Positions 38,349 to 46,720 of a stretch of DNA of 64,000 nucleotides are shown here, in pieces (position 1 is the first letter of the stretch; every line of letters starts with the position of its first letter). The notes under the pieces are model-generated. The model saw nothing but the letters and a program-made list of their open reading frames with translations. It ran no database searches and was not told the origin of the DNA. A program made the position numbers and the translations under genes. The DNA comes from VAXT01 sp963698015. GTDB lineage: Bacteria > Actinomycetota > Thermoleophilia > Gaiellales > Gaiellaceae. The stretch is taken from NCBI GenBank assembly GCA_963698015.1, contig OY969109.1, positions 186,001-250,000 on the forward strand. The letters run 5' to 3'.

Positions 38349-41222
38349 CTACGAGACGCGCTGGGAGAGACCGCCGGCCGCGTACCCCGACTTCGTCGCG
38401 GTATAGGTCAGGCGACCCTTCTTCCGCGGCTTGATGCGGAAGGTGACCTTGCCCGTCCGCTTCGTGCGGCCCTTCTTCGCCCGGACGCCCGCACCGGAGA
38501 CCTTCACCGTCGCACCGGCGACCCCGTGGTTCATCGGATCCGAGACCGTGACGGTGACCCGTGTCCACCGCTTGCGCATCGCGGAGCGGTTGACCGCGAC
38601 CTTCAGCCGCTGCGCGATGTCGATCCGCTGCGCCTGCGAGTAGTCGCCGAGGTTGAAGCTCTTGTCCCGTGCGGCGACGCGCCAGTAGAACGTTCCGCCG
38701 TTCGCGTAGAACGGATGCGTGAGGAGCGGCGCGTAGCTCGTGTTGTCGGTGATCACGTCCTCGAGGGTCGTCGAGAAGTCGGGCGTCTGAGAGATCTGGA
38801 CGCGGAAGTCACTCGCCCCGAGCTTCCAGTTCCAGGTGAGGAGAACGTGGTTGCCGGAGACGCTCGTGCGCGCTCCGCTCGGCTCGCTCAGCGTCCGCGT
38901 GAAAGGCACGTATGGCGACCAAGGGCCGGTGACGATGCCCGAGGGCAGCTTCGGGAACTCGGCGCGCACGCGCCAGTGCCAGATGCCGGGGCCGAAGAGA
39001 TAGACGAAGGCGGCGGAGCGCAGGCGCATCCCGGCCCACTCGTTGTGCTGGCCGTCCGGCCCGTCCATCGAGAACGTGTAGCCGGAGGCGCCGGTCACGT
39101 TCGACCAGAGCCACGCCGGAGTGAAGTCGCCGATCGTCGGGTTCCCCGGATCCGTCGTCGGCGCCGGCAGCTTGCGCTGGAACGTGCGCACGCTCGACCA
39201 GGTGAGCCCGATCAGGTTCTCGTCGTCGGCGCGGACGCGCCAGTAGAGCGTCGTGTCCGCCGGATACGTCGTCAGCGGCGTGTACGACGTCGAGGGTGTG
39301 AGCACGTCCTCGATCGGGTTGGCGAACGTCGGCTCCTGTGCGACCTGGAAGCGATAGCGTCGCGCGCCCTCGACCGTGGCCCAGCGGAAGATCGGCTGGG
39401 TGGTCAACAGCGCACCGTCGTCGGGCGACACCTGCGCCGGCGGCAGCGACTGCTTCTGGAAGGTGGAGGCGGCCGCCGACAGCGGATCGCCCACGGCGCC
39501 GCTGCCGTTGAGGTTCACGGCTGGAAGGACTGCCCAGTAGTAGAGCGTGGTTTCGTCCGAGTACGTCGTCGGCGTGAGCATGGTGCGCGGCGAGTACGCG
39601 GGGACCTGCGTGAACGCATAGTCGGCGATGTTCGAGAAGTTCGCGTCCTTGGAGACGATCACGAAGTAGCTCTGATGCCCGGCGAGCGGCTTCCAAGTGA
39701 TCAGCGGCGTCAGCCGCGTGAGCGTGCCCCGGGCCGGAAGGACGTAGTCGTCGGCGCCCAGGTACCCCGGATTGCAGGACGGCGTGCAGGCACCGCCGGT
39801 CGGATAGCCGACCCACTGGAACGCCGAGCCGGTGCCGTCGTCGAGGTAGGTGAAGTCGCCGTACACGTCCTGGCCCCCTGTGTCGCGCTCGCCGCGCGCG
39901 CGCACCCGCGCGCAGTAGTGCTGGTTCAGCGTCAGCGCAGTGAGGTCGTAGGAGACCTGCCTCTGGTCGGGGTATGGCTTGACGCCGTTCCAACCCGCGC
40001 CCAGCGGCGACCAGGACGGGATCCCCGTCGAGACGCGCCAGCCCGTTCCCCAAGCGCAGATTCCGGCGTCGTACGGGGCGACGTCGACAAGATAGGCAGA
40101 AGCGCCCGGGACCGAGTCCCACTTCACGACCGGCACCTGCGTCTGGTAGCCGGGCGTGCCTGGATCGACGTCGGTGCCGGGGTCGTCCAGGTTGTCGCGC
40201 ATGTGCATGTTCTTGATGCTCGGCGCCGTGACGGGCGGCACCTTGTCGAACGTCTTCACGAAGTCGGGGCCGCGGTTCCAGACGCCTGCGTTGCCGGCCG
40301 CGTCCAGCGCGCGGACGCGCCAGTAGTAGGTGTTGTCGCGGAACACGACGTTCGGCGCCAGCGAGGTCGACGTCGTCAGCTGCGCGCAGCAGACCTTCGA
40401 GCCGGGCGCGAAGTCGACCGAGGAGTTGACCTCGACCTCGTACTTCGTCGCGCCGGGGACCGGATCCCAGGAGAACTGTGGATCGAACATCTCGTCCGCG
40501 GGCATCAGATCCGTTGCCTGCAGGGTCGTGGTCGACGGCCAGGACCACGTGAACGAGGAGACCGGGGACGCCGTTCCCTTGTTGCCCTCGGAGTCGACAG
40601 GGACGACGTTCCAGTAGTACGTGCCGGACGGCAGCAGGTTGAAGACCGGGACGAAGTTCGTCGCCCAGGTCTGGACCGGCTGGCCGTTGTTGACGACGAT
40701 GTTGGCGAGCGCGGGATCGCTGGCCAGGGAGAACATGTAGCTGGCGGCGTAGGGGACCGGCGACCAGCCGAGGCTCATCGGCGTCGACGGGAACGTGAAG
40801 GGATAGCCCGACGCGGGCGTCTGCGAGCTCGGGACCGCCGTCCACGCCTTGATGAACGAGCGCGGCGTCGACCACGGGGATGCTTCGCCCTTCTTGGTCG
40901 TCGCGCGGACACGCCACCAATAGCGACCGTTCGGAAGTGTCTTCTTCAACGTCGCGCGCGTGTTCCTCGTGACGAAGTTGCCTTCGCCCTGGCCGAGAAC
41001 CGGGGAGTTGAAGTTCTGGTCGGCGGCGACCTGGAACTGGTACTGGTCAGCGCCCGGGACCGGGCTCCACGCGAACGGGGGAATCGCTTCGAACGACGCG
41101 CCGTTGCCCGGATCGAGCGGAACCGGTGCGGTCAACGCTCCCTGCGCCGGGGCGGCGAGCATGAGCACTCCTGCTGCAAGAGCGGTGAGGACGAGAGTGA
41201 AATGGCGGCGATCGGCGCGCAT
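38349..41222 (-). CDS. Large secreted FN3-like repeat protein
   Basis: A 957-residue protein with a signal peptide (LVLTALAAGVLMLAAPAQGA) and about eight to nine repeats of about 100 residues. Each repeat has a motif such as PFAWSPVPGADQYQFQVAAD and then TYYWRVRA, typical of fibronectin type III-like modules. The C-terminal about 90 residues (VTVTVSDPMNHGVAGATVKV, KKGRLTYTATKSGYAAG) resemble a bacterial Ig-like domain. It is probably a cell-surface or extracellular binding protein. It reads towards the nitrile hydratase genes with only a 19-bp gap, so read-through is possible. Confidence 0.88.
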   Translation of the reverse strand: MRADRRHFTLVLTALAAGVLMLAAPAQGALTAPVPLDPGNGASFEAIPPFAWSPVPGADQYQFQVAADQNFNSPVLGQGEGNFVTRNTRATLKKTLPNGRYWWRVRATTKKGEASPWSTPRSFIKAWTAVPSSQTPASGYPFTFPSTPMSLGWSPVPYAASYMFSLASDPALANIVVNNGQPVQTWATNFVPVFNLLPSGTYYWNVVPVDSEGNKGTASPVSSFTWSWPSTTTLQATDLMPADEMFDPQFSWDPVPGATKYEVEVNSSVDFAPGSKVCCAQLTTSTSLAPNVVFRDNTYYWRVRALDAAGNAGVWNRGPDFVKTFDKVPPVTAPSIKNMHMRDNLDDPGTDVDPGTPGYQTQVPVVKWDSVPGASAYLVDVAPYDAGICAWGTGWRVSTGIPSWSPLGAGWNGVKPYPDQRQVSYDLTALTLNQHYCARVRARGERDTGGQDVYGDFTYLDDGTGSAFQWVGYPTGGACTPSCNPGYLGADDYVLPARGTLTRLTPLITWKPLAGHQSYFVIVSKDANFSNIADYAFTQVPAYSPRTMLTPTTYSDETTLYYWAVLPAVNLNGSGAVGDPLSAAASTFQKQSLPPAQVSPDDGALLTTQPIFRWATVEGARRYRFQVAQEPTFANPIEDVLTPSTSYTPLTTYPADTTLYWRVRADDENLIGLTWSSVRTFQRKLPAPTTDPGNPTIGDFTPAWLWSNVTGASGYTFSMDGPDGQHNEWAGMRLRSAAFVYLFGPGIWHWRVRAEFPKLPSGIVTGPWSPYVPFTRTLSEPSGARTSVSGNHVLLTWNWKLGASDFRVQISQTPDFSTTLEDVITDNTSYAPLLTHPFYANGGTFYWRVAARDKSFNLGDYSQAQRIDIAQRLKVAVNRSAMRKRWTRVTVTVSDPMNHGVAGATVKVSGAGVRAKKGRTKRTGKVTFRIKPRKKGRLTYTATKSGYAAGGLSQRVS

Positions 41223-41354
41223 CGTTTAGGAGTGAGCCCGCTTGGCGGCTCGATTACCTCATCGCGTCGCGGAAGACCTTTTCCCATCCCTCGGTTGGGG
41301 GGTTGCTGACTTTGGGCGAGGCGAGCGGGCGCCTGGGTCCGCGAAGATGGCGCC

Positions 41355-42125
41355 ATGCCTCGCGTGGGACTCCTCTTTCCAGGCGAGATGGGTGCCCTCG
41401 TCGGATCGGCCATCGCCGGCGAGGTGCTCTGGGCGAGCGAGGGCCGCAGCGAGGCGACTCGCGGGCGCGCCGAGCCATTTCGCGACGTCGGGACCGTGCG
41501 CGAGCTCGTCGCGGACAGCGAGTTCGTGATCAGCCTCTGCCCGCCTGCGATCGCCGAGGATGTGGCCGGCGAGGTCGCTGCCGAGGGCTTCGCCGGGATC
41601 TACGTCGAAGGGAATGCGATCGCGCCGCAGCGTGTGAAGCGGATCGCCGGCTACCTGCGTTGCGTCGACGGCGCGGTCATCTCGAGCGGCGAAGTGAACC
41701 TGTACCTGTCGGGCGACCCGCGGGACGTCGCCGAGGTCGCGGCTCTTTTCCCCGAGGGCGAGGTCAAGCCGATCCCGCTCGAGGGCGGCGTCGGCGCCGC
41801 GTCGGCATTGAAGATGGCGTTCGGCGGCTGGAACAAGATCGGGAGCGCGCTCACCGCCCAGGCATACGCGATCGCACGCGCGTACGGCGTCGAGGACGCA
41901 CTCGCCGCAGAAGGCGTCGACAGCAGGCGCTTCGTCCGCTCGGCGCGAAAGGCCTGGCGCTGGGCTCCGGAGATGGAGGAGGTCGCAGACACCTGCGAGG
42001 CGCTGGGCCTGCCAGACGGGATGGGGCGCGGCGCCGCCGAGCTCTTCAGCCGCTGGGACGCCTACCGCGACCGGCCCGCCGAGCTCGAGCAGCTCCTGGA
42101 CGACCTCAGTCCGCGCGGCGGCTGA
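41355..42125 (+). CDS. NAD(P)-binding 6-phosphogluconate dehydrogenase-like protein (DUF1932)
   Basis: A 256-residue protein whose N-terminal Rossmann domain (VGLLFPGEMGALVGSAIAGE) is followed by the DUF1932-type helical domain (ALKMAFGGWNKIGSALTAQ, WRWAPEMEEVADTCEALGLP). The Lys in ALKMAFGGWNK is at the catalytic-type position. It is likely a 3-hydroxyacid or related dehydrogenase of unknown substrate. Its last 20 bp overlap the end of the convergent MFS gene. Confidence 0.85.
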   Translation: MPRVGLLFPGEMGALVGSAIAGEVLWASEGRSEATRGRAEPFRDVGTVRELVADSEFVISLCPPAIAEDVAGEVAAEGFAGIYVEGNAIAPQRVKRIAGYLRCVDGAVISSGEVNLYLSGDPRDVAEVAALFPEGEVKPIPLEGGVGAASALKMAFGGWNKIGSALTAQAYAIARAYGVEDALAAEGVDSRRFVRSARKAWRWAPEMEEVADTCEALGLPDGMGRGAAELFSRWDAYRDRPAELEQLLDDLSPRGG

Positions 42126-43323
42126 TCGTGCGCACGTCGCGCACGAAGAGGACGGCGAGGGTCGCGGTCAGGCTGATCGCGGTCGCGGCGAGGATCGTCT
42201 CCCGGGTGCCGATCAGCTCTGCGACGGGGCCGGCGACCGCGAGACCCAGCGGGATCAGCACCCACGAGCCGAGCGCGTCGTACGAATAGACCCGCGAGAG
42301 CTTCTCCTGCGGGATCTCCTGCTGCATCGTCGTGTCCCACATGATCCCGAAGGTCTCCATGCCGATGCCGGCGAGCGCGGCCAGCGCGATCAGGACAATG
42401 ACCGGCATGGGGCCGGCGAGCCCGAGCAGGAACGGCATCGACAGCAGGACGCCGAGCGTCGCCGTGAGCAGGAGCCGCTTGGGCCGGAGGCGGAGCAGGA
42501 TCACGCCGCCGACGATGAGCCCGATCGACTCCGCAGTGAGGATCAGTCCCCAGGCGGCCGCTCCGCCGAGATCGTCCTTCGCGATCGCCGGCCCGAGCAC
42601 GCCCTGGACACCGAGCTCGACCGCGTTGACGAACCCGAACTGGAGCACGATCACCCACAGCCAGGTTCGCGTGCTGAACTCGCGCCAGCCCTCCCGGAGC
42701 TCGGCGAAGAAGTTCGACCCCTCCATCTTCAGCGCGCTCGGTAGGTGGATCAGTGCGACGAAGAGCGCGGCGGCGAAGAACGACGCCGCATCGACTGCGA
42801 TCGCGACCCCCGGGCTCGTGGCCGCAACGACGAGGCCTCCGAACGCGGCGCCTCCGATCCAGCTGGCGTTCTGGCCGAGGCGGAGGATCGCGTTCGCCGG
42901 CTGGAGCAGCCGCTGCGGGACGGTCTGCGGGACGATTCCGGTGGCTGCCGGGAAGAAGAACGCGGCGCTGAGACCGCTGATCGCACCGAGCGCGGCCAGC
43001 TGCCAGACCTCGGCCTGGCCGGTCAGGAGCAGCACTGCGATCGCGCCCTGGGAGAGCCCGCTGACGACGTTGGAGAAGACCATCACGCGATGGCGCGGGA
43101 GGCGGTCGGCCCAGATTCCACCGACGAGCAGAAAGAGCACCTGTGGGATCGACCGCGCTGCGAGGACGAGCCCGAGGTCGGCCTTGGAGCCGGTCAGGTC
43201 GAGAACGGCGAACGCGAGTGCGACGTTCGCGAACGCGTTCCCGATGAACGATGTCGTGCGACCGAGGAAGAGGAACCGGAACTCGCGCTGGCCCAGCGGG
43301 CCGGCGCGGAGGCGGTCAATCAA
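42106..43323 (-). CDS. MFS transporter starting directly at the tRNA 3' end
   Basis: A 12-helix major facilitator of about 405 residues (FRFLFLGRTTSFIGNAFANV, then VLAARSIPQVLFLLVGGIWA DRLPRHR). It resembles the MFS exporter group that includes macrolide/enterobactin exporters. Family similarity begins at RAGPLGQREFRF; the only start near it is TTG 43323, which is the base immediately after the tRNA-Ala discriminator (43324). An upstream reading would lie inside the tRNA and is rejected. No Shine-Dalgarno is present. It converges with the dehydrogenase gene. Confidence 0.88.
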   Translation of the reverse strand: MIDRLRAGPLGQREFRFLFLGRTTSFIGNAFANVALAFAVLDLTGSKADLGLVLAARSIPQVLFLLVGGIWADRLPRHRVMVFSNVVSGLSQGAIAVLLLTGQAEVWQLAALGAISGLSAAFFFPAATGIVPQTVPQRLLQPANAILRLGQNASWIGGAAFGGLVVAATSPGVAIAVDAASFFAAALFVALIHLPSALKMEGSNFFAELREGWREFSTRTWLWVIVLQFGFVNAVELGVQGVLGPAIAKDDLGGAAAWGLILTAESIGLIVGGVILLRLRPKRLLLTATLGVLLSMPFLLGLAGPMPVIVLIALAALAGIGMETFGIMWDTTMQQEIPQEKLSRVYSYDALGSWVLIPLGLAVAGPVAELIGTRETILAATAISLTATLAVLFVRDVRTISRRAD

Positions 43324-43819
43324 TGGAGCCGAGGGGGATCGAACCCCTGACCTCTGCGATGCCATCGCAGCGCTCTCCCAGCTGAGCTACGGCCCCTTGA
43401 TGCCGTCGAAGTGTAGCCGCGAAGTCGAAGTCGTCAGCCCAATTGACGCCTCGGCGCTGGTTGTTTCGGCATGGCTCGATCCGCAGCACGATGCTCGGAC
43501 GATTAGCCACCTGGGCGATCGGGATCACGAAACATCGATCGAGCTCCAGGCAATAGGCAGCGACTACATCGACCTCGTCAGCGGAGTATGTCCGGCGGCG
43601 GAAACCTTCGGCCGTGCGTCGAGAACTTACGCAAGAGATGGTCAGCACGCCACGCTTGCATTTCGCCCACTTGCATTGGACACGCACTAGCTTCGGCCTG
43701 AGATCGAAGATCAGGTCATACCGCTCATCTCCCAATGGTCGGAACACCCCGATGCCGAGCTTGATCGCTTCGGCGGCGATGCAGGCCTCGGCGATCGCTC
43801 CCTTCTGATCTGTTGTCAC
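43316..43819 (-). CDS. PD-(D/E)XK homing-type endonuclease reading through tRNA-Ala
   Basis: A 167-residue protein from GTG 43819. The N-terminal 140 residues resemble the group I intron-type PD-(D/E)XK endonucleases related to I-Ssp6803I: KGAIAEACIAAEAIKLGIGV (Glu), RYDLIFDLRPKLVRVQCKWA (Asp and Q-x-K), and then AYCLELDRCFVIPI. The last 26 residues (AVAQLGERCDGIAEVRGSIP) are encoded by the sense strand of the tRNA-Ala(GGC) gene, and the stop lies seven bases into the MFS gene. No intron is visible in the tRNA. It is likely a selfish endonuclease gene associated with the tRNA locus. Confidence 0.8.
   Translation of the reverse strand: MTTDQKGAIAEACIAAEAIKLGIGVFRPLGDERYDLIFDLRPKLVRVQCKWAKCKRGVLTISCVSSRRTAEGFRRRTYSADEVDVVAAYCLELDRCFVIPIAQVANRPSIVLRIEPCRNNQRRGVNWADDFDFAATLRRHQGAVAQLGERCDGIAEVRGSIPLGSID
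43324..43396 (-). tRNA. tRNA-Ala (anticodon GGC)
   Basis: A complete 73-nt cloverleaf on the minus strand: acceptor GGGGCCG/CGGCTCC with discriminator A, D-arm GCTC/GAGC, anticodon stem CTGCG/CGCAG with loop ATGGCAT, T-arm AGGGG/CCCCT. CCA is not encoded. It is embedded in the 3' end of the endonuclease gene. Confidence 0.98.
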
Positions 43820-43860
43820 GCGAGGCAACCTAGCGATCGCATCGGCTGGGCCGTGTCCGT

Positions 43861-43888
43861 TTGGGCCACCTGCAGTGCGGGCTACACT
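43861..43888 (+). promoter_or_regulatory. Predicted promoter of rsfS
   Basis: TTGGGC (43861-43866) and TACACT (43883-43888) are 16 bp apart. A GAGGAG and an AAAGGA lie between the expected start site and the CTG start of rsfS. Confidence 0.5.
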
Positions 43889-43920
43889 TTCGCGAGGAGC
43901 GACAAAGGACCAACGAACCC

Positions 43921-44277
43921 CTGACTTCACTCGAACAAGCACGCCGAATCGCCGGCCTCGCCGAGGAGAAGCTGGCCCAGGAGATCGTCATCCTCGACAT
44001 GCGGCCGGTGTGCGCGTACACCGACTACTTCGTCGTCTGCTCCGGCCAGAACTCGCGCCAGACGCGGGCGATCGTCGACGAGGTCCGGCACGGCCTCAAG
44101 CACGGCGACGAGCGGATCCTCCCGCGCGCCGTCGACGGCGAGCGCGAGGGCGACTGGATCGTCGCCGACTACCTCGACGTCGTCCTGCACGTCTTCACGC
44201 CCGAGACCCGCGACTACTACGGGCTCGAGGAGCTCTGGGACGACGTGCCGTCAGTCGAGCACGCCACCGCAAGCTAG
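43921..44277 (+). CDS. rsfS: Ribosome silencing factor RsfS
   Basis: A 118-residue RsfS/Iojap protein: EQARRIAGLAEEKLAQEIVI, LDMRPVCAYTDYFVVCSGQN, SRQTRAIVDEVRHGLK, VDGEREGDWIVADYLDVVLH and VFTPETRDYYGLEELW. It binds ribosomal protein L14 and blocks subunit joining under starvation. CTG 43921, after AAAGGA, is the preferred start because the only other in-frame candidate, TTG 43861, lies in the predicted -35 box. Its stop overlaps the nadD stop on the opposite strand. Confidence 0.9.
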   Translation: MTSLEQARRIAGLAEEKLAQEIVILDMRPVCAYTDYFVVCSGQNSRQTRAIVDEVRHGLKHGDERILPRAVDGEREGDWIVADYLDVVLHVFTPETRDYYGLEELWDDVPSVEHATAS

Positions 44278-44813
44278 GTCCCGCGGTAGAGACCTTCCTG
44301 CTCGATCAAGCTCGCGACCGCCGGCGGGACGAGGTCGTCGATCTCCTCGCCGGCCGCGACGCGCCTGCGCACCTCGCTCGAAGAGACGTCCGGTGAGTCG
44401 GGCTCGAACGTGAGCACGCGGTCGCCGTAGCGGCCGAGGTCGGGCTCGCGATAGCCCGCGCGGGCTCCGACGCCCAGCTGGACGTGCTTCAGCACCTCCT
44501 CGGGGTCCTTCCACGTGCCGAAGGCCGCTGCCTGGTCGGCGCCGAGGATGAAGACGGCGTCGTCGAAGCGGCTTCCCCGGACAGCGTCGACCGTGAACGG
44601 ATGCGGTTCGAGCTCGACGTCCGCACCCGGAAACGCGGCCCGCGCGAGCTCGAGGCGCGTGTCGGCGTCGGCGATCGGTGCCTCGCGATGTCCCGGCCGC
44701 TCCGCGACGAGCACGACGAGCCGGTCGATCGGCAGCTGCTCGAGCGCGGCCCGCGCCAGCGCAACGTGTCCGTTGTGTGGCGGGTCGAAGCTGCCGCCGA
44801 GGAGGCCGATCAC
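44274..44813 (-). CDS. nadD: Nicotinate-nucleotide adenylyltransferase
   Basis: A 179-residue enzyme with the nucleotidyltransferase signature GGSFDPPHNGHVALARAA (residues 6-23) and VSSSEVRRRVAAGEEI near the end. It adds AMP to nicotinate mononucleotide in NAD synthesis. Its start overlaps the obgE stop (ATGA), consistent with the conserved obg-nadD-rsfS neighbourhood, although rsfS is inverted here. Confidence 0.96.
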   Translation of the reverse strand: MIGLLGGSFDPPHNGHVALARAALEQLPIDRLVVLVAERPGHREAPIADADTRLELARAAFPGADVELEPHPFTVDAVRGSRFDDAVFILGADQAAAFGTWKDPEEVLKHVQLGVGARAGYREPDLGRYGDRVLTFEPDSPDVSSSEVRRRVAAGEEIDDLVPPAVASLIEQEGLYRGT

Positions 44814-45997
44814 GCGAGCTCGACGATCTCGTCGCCGATCGCGACCTCGTCGCCCTCTTTCGCGCCCGCGGCCTTGAGCGCCTCGGCCAGCTCCTCCTCG
44901 CCGGGTGGGCGACCGGCCACGCGGAATCCCGTGTCGGTCCTGAGGATGCGATACCGCCGCGCTCGCGGTGCAGGCCGGTAGACGAGGTAGTCAGCCAGGC
45001 CCTCGGGCTTCGCTTCGGGCAGCGCCTCCGGCTCGGGGACGTGCACGAAGAGCCCGCGCTGGAACGCGTCGATGCCGGCCCCTGTCGCCGCCGACAGCGG
45101 GTACACGACGAGGATTCGCTCATCCTCGAGGTCGAGCACCGGCGGCTCGGGCAGCAGGTCGGTCTTGTTCAGGACGACGACCTGTGGGAGCTCGTCCAGG
45201 CCGGCGCCGTATGCGGCCAGCTCGCGGTCGATCGCGGCCCAACGCTCCGCAGGCTCGCCGTCGGCGGCGTCGATCACGTGCACGAGCATCCGCGCGCGCT
45301 CCAGGTGTGCGAGGAACTCGTGCCCCAGGCCCGCGCCCTCGCTCGCGCCCTCGATCAGGCCCGGGACGTCGGCGACCGTGAGCTGCCGGCCGTCGGGCGC
45401 GTCGACTGTTCCGAGCACCGGAGCGATCGTCGTGAACGGATACTCCGCAACCTTCGGCTTTGCGTTCGAGATCCGGCGCAGGAGCGACGACTTGCCCGCG
45501 TTCGGCAGCCCGACGAGGGCAGCGTCGGCGAGCAACTTCAGCCGCAGCTCGAGGTCGCGCTCCTCTCCGGGCAGCCCGACCTCGGCGAAACGCGGCGCCT
45601 GCCGGGTCGGGGTTGCGAAGCGACGGTTGCCTCTACCCCCCGCCCCGCCGCGCACGAGCAGGACGCGCGCGCCCGGGCTCGCGAGGTCGGCCACGACCTG
45701 GTCACTCTCGAAGATCTGCGTCCCCGCGGGCACGCGCAGCTCGACGCTCTCGCCGGAGGCGCCGTGCTTGCCGGAACCGCCTCCGGGGCCACCGCGCTTG
45801 GCCTCGATCCAGCGCCGCCGCTGAAGGCCCGACAGGTCCCGGAGATCCGGGTCGGCGATCGCCGAAACGTCGCCACCCGGGCCCCCGTCGCCGCCGTCGG
45901 GACCGCCCTTGGGGACGTGCTTCTCCCGCCGGAAGCTGAGCGCACCGTCGCCGCCGCGCCCGGCCTTGACCCGGATGCGCGCACGGTCGTGGAACAT
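44810..45997 (-). CDS. obgE: GTPase ObgE/CgtA
   Basis: A 395-residue protein with the Gly-rich Obg domain (RIRVKAGRGGDGALSFRREK, GGPDGGDGGPGGDV), the G domain (GLPNAGKSSLLRRISNAKPK, ADVPGLIEGASEGAGLGHEF, VLNKTD) and a C-terminal OCT-type domain (YRPAPRARRYRILRTDTGFR). It helps ribosome assembly and stress signalling. It lies 2 bp downstream of rpmA in the usual rplU-rpmA-obg order. Confidence 0.97.
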   Translation of the reverse strand: MFHDRARIRVKAGRGGDGALSFRREKHVPKGGPDGGDGGPGGDVSAIADPDLRDLSGLQRRRWIEAKRGGPGGGSGKHGASGESVELRVPAGTQIFESDQVVADLASPGARVLLVRGGAGGRGNRRFATPTRQAPRFAEVGLPGEERDLELRLKLLADAALVGLPNAGKSSLLRRISNAKPKVAEYPFTTIAPVLGTVDAPDGRQLTVADVPGLIEGASEGAGLGHEFLAHLERARMLVHVIDAADGEPAERWAAIDRELAAYGAGLDELPQVVVLNKTDLLPEPPVLDLEDERILVVYPLSAATGAGIDAFQRGLFVHVPEPEALPEAKPEGLADYLVYRPAPRARRYRILRTDTGFRVAGRPPGEEELAEALKAAGAKEGDEVAIGDEIVELA

Positions 45998-45999
45998 CG

Positions 46000-46254
46000 C
46001 TACTCGGGCGCGGTGACCGCGACGACGCGTCGCTCGCCGCTCGCCTGGAACTCGACCGTGCCGTCGCGCTTGGCGAAGATCGTGTCGTCGCGGCCGATCC
46101 CCGCGCCGACCCCGGGGCGGAACTTCGTGCCGCGCTGGCGGACGAGGATCATCCCCGCCTTCACCGTCTGGCCGTCGTAGATCTTCACGCCGAGGCGCTT
46201 CGCCTGCGAGTCGCGGCCGTTCCTGGAGGAACCGAGTCCTTTTTTGTGTGCCAT
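46000..46254 (-). CDS. rpmA: 50S ribosomal protein L27
   Basis: An 84-residue protein, MAHKKGLGSSRNGRDSQAKR followed by LGVKIYDGQTVKAGMILVRQ RGTKFRPG, a standard L27 without an N-terminal cleaved extension. It sits directly after rplU with no gap. Confidence 0.98.
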   Translation of the reverse strand: MAHKKGLGSSRNGRDSQAKRLGVKIYDGQTVKAGMILVRQRGTKFRPGVGAGIGRDDTIFAKRDGTVEFQASGERRVVAVTAPE

Positions 46255-46653
46255 CTAGCTCTCTTCTTTCGTCGTCGTGCTGGCCGGTTTCTTAGCAGAA
46301 GCGGCCGGCTTCTTCGCAGCAGAGGCCGGCGTCTTCGCAGCCGTACTCCGCTTCGCGCCGATCGCCGTGATCTCGATCTGCGAGAGCGAGCTCCGGTAGC
46401 CCGTGTGCCGGCGGTAGCCCGTGCGCCTGCGGTACTTGCCGATCCGGATCTTCTCGCCCTTCACGTGGCCGAGCACTTTCGCCGTGACCTGGATCTTTGG
46501 CTTGAAATCGGCCTTTCCGTCGCCGCCGGCAAAGAGGATGTCCGGGTGGAACGTCTTGCCCTCGTCGGTCTTGACCCGGTCCACGAGCAGCTTTTCGCCC
46601 TCACGGACGCGATACTGCTTGCCACCCACTGAGATGATCGCGTAGTCGGACAT
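46255..46653 (-). CDS. rplU: 50S ribosomal protein L21
   Basis: A 132-residue protein: YAIISVGGKQYRVREGEKLL at the start and KIRIGKYRRRTGYRRHTGYR near 65-85. The last about 30 residues form a Lys/Ala-rich tail (AAKTPASAAKKPAASAKKP) longer than usual, as in many high-GC Actinobacteria. A terminator-like hairpin lies 13 bp upstream of ATG 46653. Confidence 0.97.
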   Translation of the reverse strand: MSDYAIISVGGKQYRVREGEKLLVDRVKTDEGKTFHPDILFAGGDGKADFKPKIQVTAKVLGHVKGEKIRIGKYRRRTGYRRHTGYRSSLSQIEITAIGAKRSTAAKTPASAAKKPAASAKKPASTTTKEES

Positions 46654-46665
46654 GAGCGTGGAAAA

Positions 46666-46683
46666 CGCGGGCTGGGGCCCGCG
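46666..46683 (-). promoter_or_regulatory. Leader hairpin upstream of rplU
   Basis: On the minus strand CGCGGGC-CCCA-GCCCGCG is followed by TTTT and then the rplU ATG 13 bases on; a TAGACT -10-like box lies at 46692-46697. The structure resembles an attenuator or a ribosomal-protein leader, and no Shine-Dalgarno is seen between it and the ATG. Confidence 0.5.
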
Positions 46684-46720
46684 AGACGGTCAGTCTAGCC
46701 AAGGATCCGCCGGCCCGGGT

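Noticed and set aside
38328..41309. 993-codon plus-strand open frame
   Set aside because: Antisense of the FN3-like protein gene; composition is Arg/Val-rich and lacks any motif.
44678..46180. 500-codon plus-strand frame over obgE
   Set aside because: Antisense of obgE and nadD, both unmistakable.
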